DNA from: an uncultured Ruegeria sp.
GTDB lineage: Bacteria > Pseudomonadota > Alphaproteobacteria > Rhodobacterales > Rhodobacteraceae
Direction: 5' to 3'
Assembly (NCBI RefSeq): GCF_947497005.1
Contig: NZ_CANMFF010000010.1
Coordinates: 62,001-126,000 of the forward strand
DNA: 64,000 nt
Shown piece after piece: positions 25,619 to 33,699 of this stretch (the first letter of the stretch is position 1; the number at the start of each line of letters is the position of its first letter). The notes under the pieces are model-generated. The model was given only the letters and a program-made list of their open reading frames with translations. It had not been told where the DNA came from and did no database searches. A program made the position numbers and the translations under genes.

Positions 25619-27090
25619 TCGGCGGCCTCCTGCATTTCAAACGAAGCATGCAATATGCTCTCCTCGGTGATCTCATCACCGGTTAGTTCCGCCGCAATTT
25701 GTCCAGCGCGGAACACAAAGACCCGGTCGCATTCGAGGATCTCGTCGGTCTCGGTTGAATACCACAGGAAGCAGCGCCCGTGGGCAGCCTCGTCCCGGAT
25801 CATTTGATAGACATCTTTCTTGGTGCCGACATCGACGCCTCGCATCGGATCATCCATGACCACAACTGGGGCCGTCGAGGCCAATGCACGGGCAAACAAA
25901 ACCTTTTGCTGGTTGCCCCCCGACAACGACAGGATCGGGTTCAACAGATTTTCGGTGCGGATACCGATCTTCTCTTTCCAACTTTGCACCAGATTGGCTT
26001 CGCGTCCACGATCCACCATCACCCTGGGGCTGAACTCGGGCAGGGTCGTCAAGGACAGGTTTCGCAGGATCGACCAGAGCGGCATCACCCCGTCACGAGC
26101 CCGGTCACCGGCGACAAATACCACTTCCGGCTCGCGGGCGGGTTTCCATTTTGGCGCGTGATCGAAGAAAAGCCGGGCCAAAGCTTCGGCCTGCCCGTGC
26201 CCGGCAAGACCGGCGAGGCCCACGATTTCGCCTGCACGGGCGTTCAATCCGTTAGCCGCTCGTACGATTTCAGGGCCGAATTCTCGTCGCGACAAGCCAT
26301 TGTCGGCCGTGTCGGCTTCTGGTGCGACATGCCCCATCGCGTCGACAATGGAACTGCGAGTAAAGGCCTGAGCGGCTTGGTCCTCGACGATCTTACCGTC
26401 TTTCATAACGACTATGCGCGTCGAGACCTCAAATATCTCGCCCATCATATGCGAGATGAACAGAACCGCGCCGCCAGCACTGCAGAACCGTTTGATATGA
26501 TCCAATAGCTGCTGCGCGATGGCTGCGTCCAAAGATGAAGTCGGCTCGTCCAGAATGACAAGGCTGGGTTCCCTGTCGCGGTCGGCGAAGGCAATTGCGA
26601 TCTCGACCATCTGGCGTTCTGCAATAGTCAGATCGCCCACGGTTGCGCGTGGACGGATGCTGTGACCGGGAAAGACAAGATCCAACGCATCTTGCATCTT
26701 TTGCCGTGCTACGCGCCGCCAGCTTCTGCGTGGCATTGTACGGTAAGGAATGCGCAGGTTTTCCAGAACCGTGAGATTGGGGCACAGCGACAATTCCTGA
26801 AACACACTGCGAACACCCGCATTATGCGCATTCTGGCTGTTGCGTTGCACGGGGTCTTCACCGCGATACTGCACTTGACCCTGCGTTTGGGCCAGCCGCC
26901 CGTTGATCACATTGGCCAATGTCGACTTTCCGGCGCCGTTATGCCCGACCAGACCAATGCACACGCCTGGGCTGATCATCAGCGACGCTGCCTGCAAGGC
27001 ATGAACAGGCCCAAACGACATATGGACCTGTTCCAGCGTGACAACCGGCGCTGGATCTGCGCCGGGGCCTATTTCGGTGTCATCCATCAC
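25615..27090 (-). CDS. Sugar ABC transporter ATPase (tandem ATPase domains)
   Basis: A 491-residue RbsA/XylG-type protein with two nucleotide-binding domains. The N-terminal one is intact (Walker A GHNGAGKSTLANVING, Walker B LVILDEPTSSLD), and the second keeps the signature LSGGNQQKVLFARAL and VVMDDPMRGVD but has no recognisable Walker A, as is usual in this family. It energises uptake with the two permeases downstream and the binding protein 3 bases upstream. Confidence 0.9.
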   Translation of the reverse strand: MMDDTEIGPGADPAPVVTLEQVHMSFGPVHALQAASLMISPGVCIGLVGHNGAGKSTLANVINGRLAQTQGQVQYRGEDPVQRNSQNAHNAGVRSVFQELSLCPNLTVLENLRIPYRTMPRRSWRRVARQKMQDALDLVFPGHSIRPRATVGDLTIAERQMVEIAIAFADRDREPSLVILDEPTSSLDAAIAQQLLDHIKRFCSAGGAVLFISHMMGEIFEVSTRIVVMKDGKIVEDQAAQAFTRSSIVDAMGHVAPEADTADNGLSRREFGPEIVRAANGLNARAGEIVGLAGLAGHGQAEALARLFFDHAPKWKPAREPEVVFVAGDRARDGVMPLWSILRNLSLTTLPEFSPRVMVDRGREANLVQSWKEKIGIRTENLLNPILSLSGGNQQKVLFARALASTAPVVVMDDPMRGVDVGTKKDVYQMIRDEAAHGRCFLWYSTETDEILECDRVFVFRAGQIAAELTGDEITEESILHASFEMQEAAE

Positions 27091-27093
27091 AGA

Positions 27094-28107
27094 TTATTTG
27101 GCCGTTGCGATCACGTCTTTGGCCTGATCCTGTGTGTATTCCACATTGGCGACCGAGCCTTTGGGCGTGGTTTTCAGTGCCTCGACCAAATCGTCCTGCG
27201 TTACTTTCAGGAATGGCACGGTTAGGTCCTTGGGTACGTCATTGCCATCCAGAATCTGTTGCGCGACCCAGAAGGCCAGCGTGCTGACGCCCGGTGCAAT
27301 CGACAGGGATGTGGTCTCGTACCCGTTGGACGCCTGTTCATCGGCCCACCATTGCAATTCGTCCTGACGGTTGCCCATCACGATGGTCGGCATCGAACGA
27401 TCCGTGGCCCCGATGGCCTGTGCCGCGCCATAACCGTCGCCGCCCTGGGTTACAACGCCCACGATCTCAGGCAAGCTGGGCAAGATACCGGCAACCGCTT
27501 TTTGCGCCACATCCTGCGCCCAATCTCCATGGACTGAACCAACGATTTCGAAATTGCTGTTCTTGACCTCGTCATGAATACCCGCGCTGATTTCGTCGTC
27601 GACGAACACGCCAGCAAGCCCGCGGATTTCCAGCAGGTTACCGCCGTCAGGATAGCGCTCGGCCAAATACTTCACCTGCTCGCGACCCATCTGCTGGAAA
27701 TCTACCGCTATGCGCCAGGCGCAGGGTTCCTGCACGATGCCGTCGAACGACACCACGGTGATCCCGGCATCGCAGGCGGCCTTGACCGCTCCGTTGATCG
27801 CCGTCGGAGAGGCTGCGTTTATGACGATGGCGTCATAACCCTGCAGGATCATGTTCTGAATCTGCGCGGCCTGTTCAGTGGCCTGGTTTTCCGAGGTGGT
27901 AAACGCATCTGCCGCCGCAACTACGCCCTCGGCAACCGCCGCATCCCCGTTCTTTTGCCAGCTTTCCAGCATCGCCTGTCGCCATGAGTTACCAGCATAG
28001 TTATTCGATAATGCAATGCGTTTATCCGACGTATCCGCTTCGGCAACAGCGGCTGTCAGCGTGATGATCCCAGTAGCCGCGCCGAGCATTATGGCCTTCA
28101 GTGTCAT
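27094..28107 (-). CDS. Periplasmic sugar-binding protein (RbsB type)
   Basis: A 337-residue SBP family 2 protein, with a signal peptide MTLKAIMLGAATGIITLTAA and the mature domain from about residue 23 (ADTSDKRIALSNNYAGNSWRQ). Ligand contacts VINAASPTAINGAVKAACDAGI and the second-domain motif VTQGGDGYGAAQAI are typical. The ATG at 28107 has GGGAGG. It is the first gene of the transporter operon and divergent from a GAF-domain kinase, an arrangement where the kinase senses the imported sugar state. The ligand is not readable. Confidence 0.88.
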   Translation of the reverse strand: MTLKAIMLGAATGIITLTAAVAEADTSDKRIALSNNYAGNSWRQAMLESWQKNGDAAVAEGVVAAADAFTTSENQATEQAAQIQNMILQGYDAIVINAASPTAINGAVKAACDAGITVVSFDGIVQEPCAWRIAVDFQQMGREQVKYLAERYPDGGNLLEIRGLAGVFVDDEISAGIHDEVKNSNFEIVGSVHGDWAQDVAQKAVAGILPSLPEIVGVVTQGGDGYGAAQAIGATDRSMPTIVMGNRQDELQWWADEQASNGYETTSLSIAPGVSTLAFWVAQQILDGNDVPKDLTVPFLKVTQDDLVEALKTTPKGSVANVEYTQDQAKDVIATAK

Positions 28108-28223
28108 GTTTTCCTCCCAAAGCGGCTCAATTGCCGCACGTATGATGCACCAGCCCGTCAGGGTCGGCGCGGCAAGGATTCCCCGATCGATGCAATGAGG
28201 TAAGAGTAGGACACGCGTAATCA

Positions 28224-28260
28224 TTGCGGATTCCCGCAAATACGTTGCGGTGATCCGCAT
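28224..28260. promoter_or_regulatory. Two tandem inverted repeats between transporter and two-component genes
   Basis: TTGCGG-ATTC-CCGCAA (28224-28239) and TTGCGG-TGAT-CCGCAT (28245-28260) repeat at a 21-base spacing, two helical turns, on one face of the DNA. This is the pattern expected for a dimeric LuxR-family response regulator, here the product of the gene at 29520. Confidence 0.6.
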
Positions 28261-28332
28261 GGTAGTTGGATCGGACAGGTTATATAATGGACATCGCCTG
28301 TCGCGTCAGGCTGGTTTTACAAAGGCACTCTT

Positions 28333-29523
28333 ATGGCCGATCTTGCCTATTACCTACGGATATCGAACCATCTGGCCGGCAACCTGGATATCAAATCCGC
28401 GCTGCGTTCTGTCAAATCCGAGATCGATCGAATATTGGAAGTCGATCATCTGGACGTCTGCCTGATAGATGATCAGGGGTATTGGAACACCAGCTATGAG
28501 GTTGGCCTGCGCACCAGCTGGAGCCGCACTCGCGCGCCTGTTGAGGTATCGCCGGTGCGGGATATTCTTCGCGGCGATTGTGACAGCCTGTTGACCGGAA
28601 ACGCACCGGAAGATCCACGCTATGTTTTTGAAGGTGCCGATTGCGAACCCATTCTGAAGCACAACATGCGCAGTAGGGTGAATGTGGCGATGAAAGTGCT
28701 TGGCCGCACGATCGGGGCATTGAACTGTTCCTCGCGGAAACCGGATTTTTATGATGGGTATGCGGTGGAACAGGTGCGAAATATTGCAGATATCCTGGCG
28801 CCCTATTTCTACGCTTTGCGAGCCAATGAGCAGGCCCGCCGCGAAGCGATCATGCGCACCGAGTTGCAGGCCCGGGAAGAGGGTCTGCGACTTGGCGCGT
28901 TGAGCCTGACAGATGCATTGGAGTTGGAGCGCCAGAGGATTGGAATGGATCTGCATGATCAGACTCTGGCAGACATGACGCGGATAAGTCGTGATCTGGA
29001 GCGATGCAAATCCCGCGAGGATATTCAGAACCTGCGCAACAATGTGCAGAACTGCATTCAGGGGCTGCGCGAAATTATCGACACCTCCATTCCTTCGCTT
29101 TTGGAGTTGTTCGGCTTTCAGCACGCGGTGCGCACGCATTTGGAGCGGGCCATCGGCTTGGGCCGGAATATTGAGGTTGATGTGCGAGATCTGTCCGACG
29201 GGCTTATCGATAACCTGCCGCAAGCCAAACGCATTGCCCTGTTCCGCATCGCGCAAGAGGCAGTAAACAATGCGGTCAGGCATGCCAGTGCGAACAAGAT
29301 CGAGGTTGAGCTGGAATGTCGCGACGGGCTGCATCTGCGAATACGCGATGATGGTCACAGCAAGGCTGCTGTCCAGTCCGAGCAGGCCACGGGCGGGTTG
29401 ACTCATATGCGTACCCGTGCCCGGCTGATCGCCGCGCAGTTCGACGTCCGATACGATGGCGGGACTGTGATCAGCGTCTGCCTGCCGGTGTCTGAATGTC
29501 CGCGAAGTGAGAGGGTCATATGA
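28333..29523 (+). CDS. GAF-domain sensor histidine kinase (NarL type)
   Basis: A 396-residue cytoplasmic kinase without membrane segments. It has a GAF-like sensory domain (residues 1-160), a HisKA_3 dimerisation domain with the phospho-acceptor His in ELERQRIGMDLHDQTLADM near residue 210, and a HATPase domain with AQEAVNNAVRHASANKI and the G-box GGLTHMRTRARLI. It overlaps the response-regulator start by 4 bases. Being divergent from the sugar ABC operon suggests that it regulates that operon through a cytoplasmic ligand. Confidence 0.88.
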   Translation: MADLAYYLRISNHLAGNLDIKSALRSVKSEIDRILEVDHLDVCLIDDQGYWNTSYEVGLRTSWSRTRAPVEVSPVRDILRGDCDSLLTGNAPEDPRYVFEGADCEPILKHNMRSRVNVAMKVLGRTIGALNCSSRKPDFYDGYAVEQVRNIADILAPYFYALRANEQARREAIMRTELQAREEGLRLGALSLTDALELERQRIGMDLHDQTLADMTRISRDLERCKSREDIQNLRNNVQNCIQGLREIIDTSIPSLLELFGFQHAVRTHLERAIGLGRNIEVDVRDLSDGLIDNLPQAKRIALFRIAQEAVNNAVRHASANKIEVELECRDGLHLRIRDDGHSKAAVQSEQATGGLTHMRTRARLIAAQFDVRYDGGTVISVCLPVSECPRSERVI

Positions 29524-30257
29524 AGGTTCTGCTGGTCGAAGATGACTCAATGCATGCCAATTATCTGCGGGAACTGGTTCATGACGCTTTGCCGGAGGCA
29601 ACGGAAGTATCGCTGGCTACCAACGGGCGCGACGGCGAGGAACAGGCCCGGCGGCATGCAGTCGAAGCCATCGTGATGGACCTGCGCATGAAAGAACGCA
29701 ATGGTATCGAAGCAGCCCGCACCATCTGGTCGGAACGGCCCGACACACGTATTCTGTTCTGGTCCAACTATTCGGACGAAGCCTATCTGAGGGGTATCGC
29801 CAGGATCGTGCCGAAGGAGGCCGCCTATGGGTATGTTCTGAAAACCGCAAGCCCTTCGCGCATGCATTTGGCGTTGCGAGCGGTGCTGGTGGAAGCCCAG
29901 ATCATGGTTGATCGGGAAATCCACCACATACAGCGCAATCAGAGCCGCTCGGGAGAAGAGTTGACCGAGGTTGAACTGGCCATCCTGTCGGATCTGGCAT
30001 TAGGATTGCCGGACAAGACGATCGCGATACGTCGCAAGCTGGCGCTGCGGACTGTGCAGAACCGGTTGCTGTCGATCTATGAAAAGCTTGATGTCGGTGA
30101 TCTGCCGCTGAATGGTTTCGACATTGCGATTAACAAGCGCGTGCGTGCGGTTTCCAAGGCAATGACCTCTCAGATCCTGAATCGTGAAACCATTCTTTCG
30201 GCGGAAAAAGAGCTGGGGCTGTGGTGGCAACGAACTCAGATCAAGGGGGACAGGTGA
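29520..30257 (+). CDS. Response regulator, LuxR/NarL family
   Basis: A 245-residue REC-HTH protein. The phospho-accepting Asp is in AIVMDLRMKERNG near residue 55, with the switch Thr/Ser region ILFWSNYS and the conserved Lys in YVLKTAS. The helix-turn-helix is LTEVELAILSDLALGLPDKTIA through RTVQNRLLSIYEKL, where it keeps the NarL pattern. A 50-residue C-terminal extension after the HTH is unusual. It is encoded with the histidine kinase and likely binds the TTGCGG repeats upstream. Confidence 0.88.
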   Translation: MKVLLVEDDSMHANYLRELVHDALPEATEVSLATNGRDGEEQARRHAVEAIVMDLRMKERNGIEAARTIWSERPDTRILFWSNYSDEAYLRGIARIVPKEAAYGYVLKTASPSRMHLALRAVLVEAQIMVDREIHHIQRNQSRSGEELTEVELAILSDLALGLPDKTIAIRRKLALRTVQNRLLSIYEKLDVGDLPLNGFDIAINKRVRAVSKAMTSQILNRETILSAEKELGLWWQRTQIKGDR

Positions 30258-30388
30258 AGCGGGTCGGGAGCGCCGACGCGTAAAGTTGGAAAGCAAGTTC
30301 TCAATTGCGTCGCAAGAATTCCGCCTGCATTTTTTTGAGAATTCGGTCATCCTGTCACGTAAGGCGAAGCCGGATGAACTTGGCGCCC

Positions 30389-30535
30389 CTATCGTAACGT
30401 ACACGAGATGTGCGTACGCGACTTTTCAGGATCGTAAACAGGACTTGCTGCCAGCGTCACCGTTGCCTCCAGCCCCGATCCAAGCACGGTTTGGCGCGAA
30501 GCAAGGGTAGAGGAGCGGCTGAGTTCCTTGGTCAT
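30389..30535 (-). CDS. Small ORF downstream of the MttB gene
   Basis: A 48-codon reading frame starting ATG-ACC-AAG, 12 bases after the MttB stop, with a good AAAGGA site six bases before it. The peptide MTKELSRSSTLASRQTVLGS and the rest have no family I recognise. It may be a genuine small protein or the 5' remnant of a lost gene in this operon. The remaining 120 bases before the response regulator stop hold nothing else I can support. Confidence 0.3.
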   Translation of the reverse strand: MTKELSRSSTLASRQTVLGSGLEATVTLAASPVYDPEKSRTHISCTLR

Positions 30536-30547
30536 TAACTGTCCTTT

Positions 30548-32110
30548 CTAGTGCCACTCATCCGGCATCGCTGCCTTGCGTTCGGAGATGTACTCTTCCA
30601 AAGTTGACCGGATTCCGGAATTCATTTCGGGTTGCTGGTAATCTTCCAGCATCTGACGCCATCGGGTCGAAGCGCGTTGATCCGACGTGAGCGCACCGTT
30701 TTCGACCCAGTTCTCATAAGGCCCGGCATCAGAAATCTGTGGCTCGAAATTGGCCGTCGTGTAATGGCGCAGTGTGTGGTTGGTGGACAGAAAGTTCTCG
30801 CCGGGGCCGGTCTCAACATAAGCATCCCGGCCAAAGGCTTCGTCGTCGGTATCGAACCCTTGCAGCAGTTTCAGCATCGCGCCGCAATGATCGAGATCCA
30901 TGATGAACTTCTCATAAGACATCACAAGGCCACCCTCGAGCCAGCCTGCGGCGTGCCAGACCTGATGTGTTCCGGACAAGAGCGTGGCCCACATAGCGTC
31001 GGCGCTGTCCTGCATCGCCTGTCCGTCGGGAGCGTTGGACGCCGTGATCTGCCCACCACCAGAGCGCACGGGTACACCCAGCCGTCGTCCAAGCTGGCTC
31101 AGGGCCATCGTGGTCATGCCGGCTTCGGGTGACCCGAAGGTCAGTGCACCGCTGCGCAGGTTCATCGTTGAATGGAAGCTGCCAAAGACGACTGGACAGC
31201 CAGGCCTGACAAGTTGCGTCAGGGCGATCCCTACCATCGCCTCTGCTAACGTCTGAGCTGCCACCGCTGCCGGGGAAAGTGGCCCCATGGCACCTGCAAA
31301 TATCGCTGGAGAAACGCAAACACATTGGTTCGCTTCGGCGTAGACACGCAGCGCGCTTGACATAGTATGATCGTAGACCAATGGCGAGTTGACGTTGATA
31401 TTCGCCTGCATAACCGCATTGTGTTTCATGAAGTCACACCCGAAGATCAGCTTGGCCATTTCGATGCTGTCCAGTGCCCGTTCGGGGGCAGTAACGGATC
31501 CCATGAAAGGTTTGGTCGACAAGGTGAGATGCGCCTGCATCATGTCCAGATGTCGTTTGTTTACAGGCACATCGGTCGGCTCTATTACTGTGCCGCCAGA
31601 AAGGTGCAGGATCGGGGAGACATAGGCGAGCTTCACAAAGTTGTGGAAATCTTCCAGCGTGGCGTAACGCCGACCTCGGAACAGATCGCTCACAAACGGT
31701 GATCCGTAACCCGGCATCAGCACCAGATTATCCCCTCCGAGTGTTACGGTGTTATTGGGATCGCGACCATGAAGATTGAACTCTTCGGGGGCCGTGGCAC
31801 ATATTTCGCGTACTTGCCCCGGCTCAAAGCGCACTCTTTCGCCTTTGATCCTGGCTCCCGCCTGAGCGAAAAAGTCCAGGGCGTGTCGGTCCCCGCGGAA
31901 TTCAACGCCGATTTCATTGAGTATCCAATCCGCCTGGTCTTCAATTCTTGCCAGAGCCCTTTCATTCAAGAAATTGTAGGCCGGAACCCTGCGCCTATGA
32001 AAAATTGGAGTTTCAAGTGGTGCATTGTGCCGTGACAAACGACCACGACGAGTTTTGCGCCTATGACCATCTGATACCGCAGAGTTCGGTGCTGCGTTCA
32101 ATCTTTCCAA
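30548..32110 (-). CDS. MttB-family (non-pyrrolysine) methyltransferase
   Basis: A 520-residue member of the trimethylamine methyltransferase (MttB) superfamily: HRRKTRRGRLSRHN basic N-terminus, LARIEDQADWILNEIGVEF, and the conserved TIM-barrel segments GVPVRSGGGQITASNAPDGQ and AMWATLLSGTHQVWHAAGWL. The frame runs through without an amber codon, so it does not use pyrrolysine; relatives act on quaternary amines such as glycine or proline betaine. Translation starts at TTG (32110) with a strong GGAGGG site; the next Met lies about 130 residues in. No corrinoid protein gene is visible nearby. It is divergent from the LysR gene. Confidence 0.82.
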   Translation of the reverse strand: MERLNAAPNSAVSDGHRRKTRRGRLSRHNAPLETPIFHRRRVPAYNFLNERALARIEDQADWILNEIGVEFRGDRHALDFFAQAGARIKGERVRFEPGQVREICATAPEEFNLHGRDPNNTVTLGGDNLVLMPGYGSPFVSDLFRGRRYATLEDFHNFVKLAYVSPILHLSGGTVIEPTDVPVNKRHLDMMQAHLTLSTKPFMGSVTAPERALDSIEMAKLIFGCDFMKHNAVMQANINVNSPLVYDHTMSSALRVYAEANQCVCVSPAIFAGAMGPLSPAAVAAQTLAEAMVGIALTQLVRPGCPVVFGSFHSTMNLRSGALTFGSPEAGMTTMALSQLGRRLGVPVRSGGGQITASNAPDGQAMQDSADAMWATLLSGTHQVWHAAGWLEGGLVMSYEKFIMDLDHCGAMLKLLQGFDTDDEAFGRDAYVETGPGENFLSTNHTLRHYTTANFEPQISDAGPYENWVENGALTSDQRASTRWRQMLEDYQQPEMNSGIRSTLEEYISERKAAMPDEWH

Positions 32111-32114
32111 CGCG

Positions 32115-32122
32115 GTCCCTCC
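32115..32122 (-). promoter_or_regulatory. Ribosome site fixing a TTG start
   Basis: On the minus strand GGAGGGAC precedes TTG at 32110 by about six bases. It decides the start of the MttB gene, for which no ATG exists upstream. Confidence 0.55.
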
Positions 32123-32212
32123 GATTTCGCAAGAGCCGAAAGCCAGTTTGCACGTTGTGTCAGCTCTGGAAATCGAAAATTTCTTTTCGCAGCGTCAAAG
32201 AAAATTGTACAT

Positions 32213-33091
32213 ATGGCTATGCGTACTCGCTTCCGGCATCATGACCTTCTCAGGCTTTTTGTAGAGATTGCCCGCCACTCCAGTTTTTCCGATGCGGCCG
32301 GGGCCTTGAACATGACCAAAGGCGCGATCAGCTACCAGATCAAGACGCTCGAGACTGACCTGGGATTGTCGCTGTTTCGACGCACGACGCGCGGTGTGGT
32401 TTTGACCGGCGAGGGGCTCAAGTTGCTGGCAGTTTGTCGGATCCCTTACCACGAGATTGAAGACGGAGTACAAAAGACCAAGGACGTCGTTTCGCGCTCG
32501 CTGACGGTTGGTGTTTCGACATATTTCGCAGCGCGTTGGCTGTCGCCCAGGCTAATGTCGTTCATGCAGTCACATCAGGATGTGCAGTTGCGAATTCAGC
32601 CGATGGTTCAGTTTTCCGAGTTCGAGATGCAAGACGTTGATCTGGCCATAAGGTGGGGGGACGGAAGCTGGAATGATTGTGATGTGACATCTTTCTTGCC
32701 GCTGCGTTCATTTCCGGTTGGTAATCGGGACGCCGCAGATCAGGTCGCATCCTTTGGGATAGAGGGCGCAATTTCACGTTTCACCCTCTTGCGGGATTGC
32801 GATGACAGCAACGCCTGGTCAGAATGGCTGGAAGTGTCGGAGCTTCCTCAGCAGAGCCGTAGAGATGTGCTTATTATTCCCGATCCAAATGTGCGGGTTC
32901 AAGCCGTGATCGACGGTCAGGGAATTGCCTTGATGGATGATCTTGTCACAGGCGAGTTAAACAGTGAAAGCCTGGTGCGACTGTCCAGGATCGAGCTTCC
33001 TAATTACGGCTATTTCCTTGTTCGACCGCACCGTATCGCCGCGACGGAAACAGCGCGGGTTTTTTCGGACTGGCTTCTGTCTCAGGTCTGA
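32213..33091 (+). CDS. LysR family transcriptional regulator (GcvA-like)
   Basis: A 292-residue LysR regulator. The winged helix is at residues 5-65 (HDLLRLFVEIARHSSFSDAAGALNMTKGAISYQIKTLE, the classic DALLRxFxxVA pattern of GcvA-like members, then LGLSLFRRTTRGVVLT), followed by the two-lobed effector domain with DLAIRWGDGSW. It is divergent from the MttB gene across about 100 bases, which contain an A/T-rich imperfect repeat, so it probably controls it. Confidence 0.87.
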   Translation: MAMRTRFRHHDLLRLFVEIARHSSFSDAAGALNMTKGAISYQIKTLETDLGLSLFRRTTRGVVLTGEGLKLLAVCRIPYHEIEDGVQKTKDVVSRSLTVGVSTYFAARWLSPRLMSFMQSHQDVQLRIQPMVQFSEFEMQDVDLAIRWGDGSWNDCDVTSFLPLRSFPVGNRDAADQVASFGIEGAISRFTLLRDCDDSNAWSEWLEVSELPQQSRRDVLIIPDPNVRVQAVIDGQGIALMDDLVTGELNSESLVRLSRIELPNYGYFLVRPHRIAATETARVFSDWLLSQV

Positions 33092-33098
33092 CCGGTGC

Positions 33099-33496
33099 TC
33101 AAAACAGTTTTTGTTCGCGGCGAGACAGGAAAATCCATGTCCGCTTTGATTGCGGCAAGTCAGCCCTGTTCGTTCGGACGTGCATTTGATGGGCCCCAAC
33201 TCACTTGTCTGGCCGTATCCTGTAATGTCGGAATAGTTAACACGTTTGGGTGGTTTGTTGTCACAGGTCAGGCGGGCTTCGCCAGTCCGATCCAACGTAA
33301 TCCCGTGTCCCCAAATGCCTGAACAAGAGGTGGGTTTTGGTAAAGCGGGAGCACCGCTGCGTTCGATGATCGAACAGGCGATATACCCATCCATCACCGC
33401 ACCATTGCAGACTATGTTTCCCGAAGGCGTCATGAACCCATACCCGTCTGCATGTGACATGATCGGGAACATCAGAAATACAAATACCAAACGCAT
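33099..33496 (-). pseudogene. DUF6636-like secreted protein, frameshifted near the C-terminus
   Basis: The N-terminal part reads MRLVFVFLMFPIMSHADG, a signal peptide, then GYGFMTPSGNIVCNGAV, GYIACSIIERSG and SGLTCRNQSGHGF-type segments of the small secreted DUF6636 family. In the open frame the protein then runs on through unrelated residues antisense to the LysR gene. Adding one base at about 33127-33133 gives the expected ending LSRREQKLF and a stop at 33099, eight bases after the LysR stop. So either the gene carries a one-base deletion or there is a sequencing error at the GGAAAA run. Confidence 0.6.
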
Positions 33497-33699
33497 CACC
33501 AGATAATATCCTTCTTTGGCGGCCACTGGCCTGGGGAAAAAATGAACAGATTCGCTATGCCAACAACCTGAACGGCTGAACACGCCCTGTCACCATTGAC
33601 GACTCAGAAAAAGTGGTATGCCGTTAGGACGTGGTGTCACTTGCAGTAAGCGAGGTGATCCAAAGAAACTGTGCACGGACCAGCGAGTATTTCGGCGCA

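Noticed and set aside
28354..29601. 415-codon open frame antisense to the histidine kinase
   Set aside because: It mirrors the kinase gene, has no family motif or ribosome site, and the sense gene has all kinase motifs.
30548..32110. Possible pyrrolysine MttB
   Set aside because: The frame contains no in-frame TAG, and no pyl genes are seen, so it is the non-pyrrolysine type.
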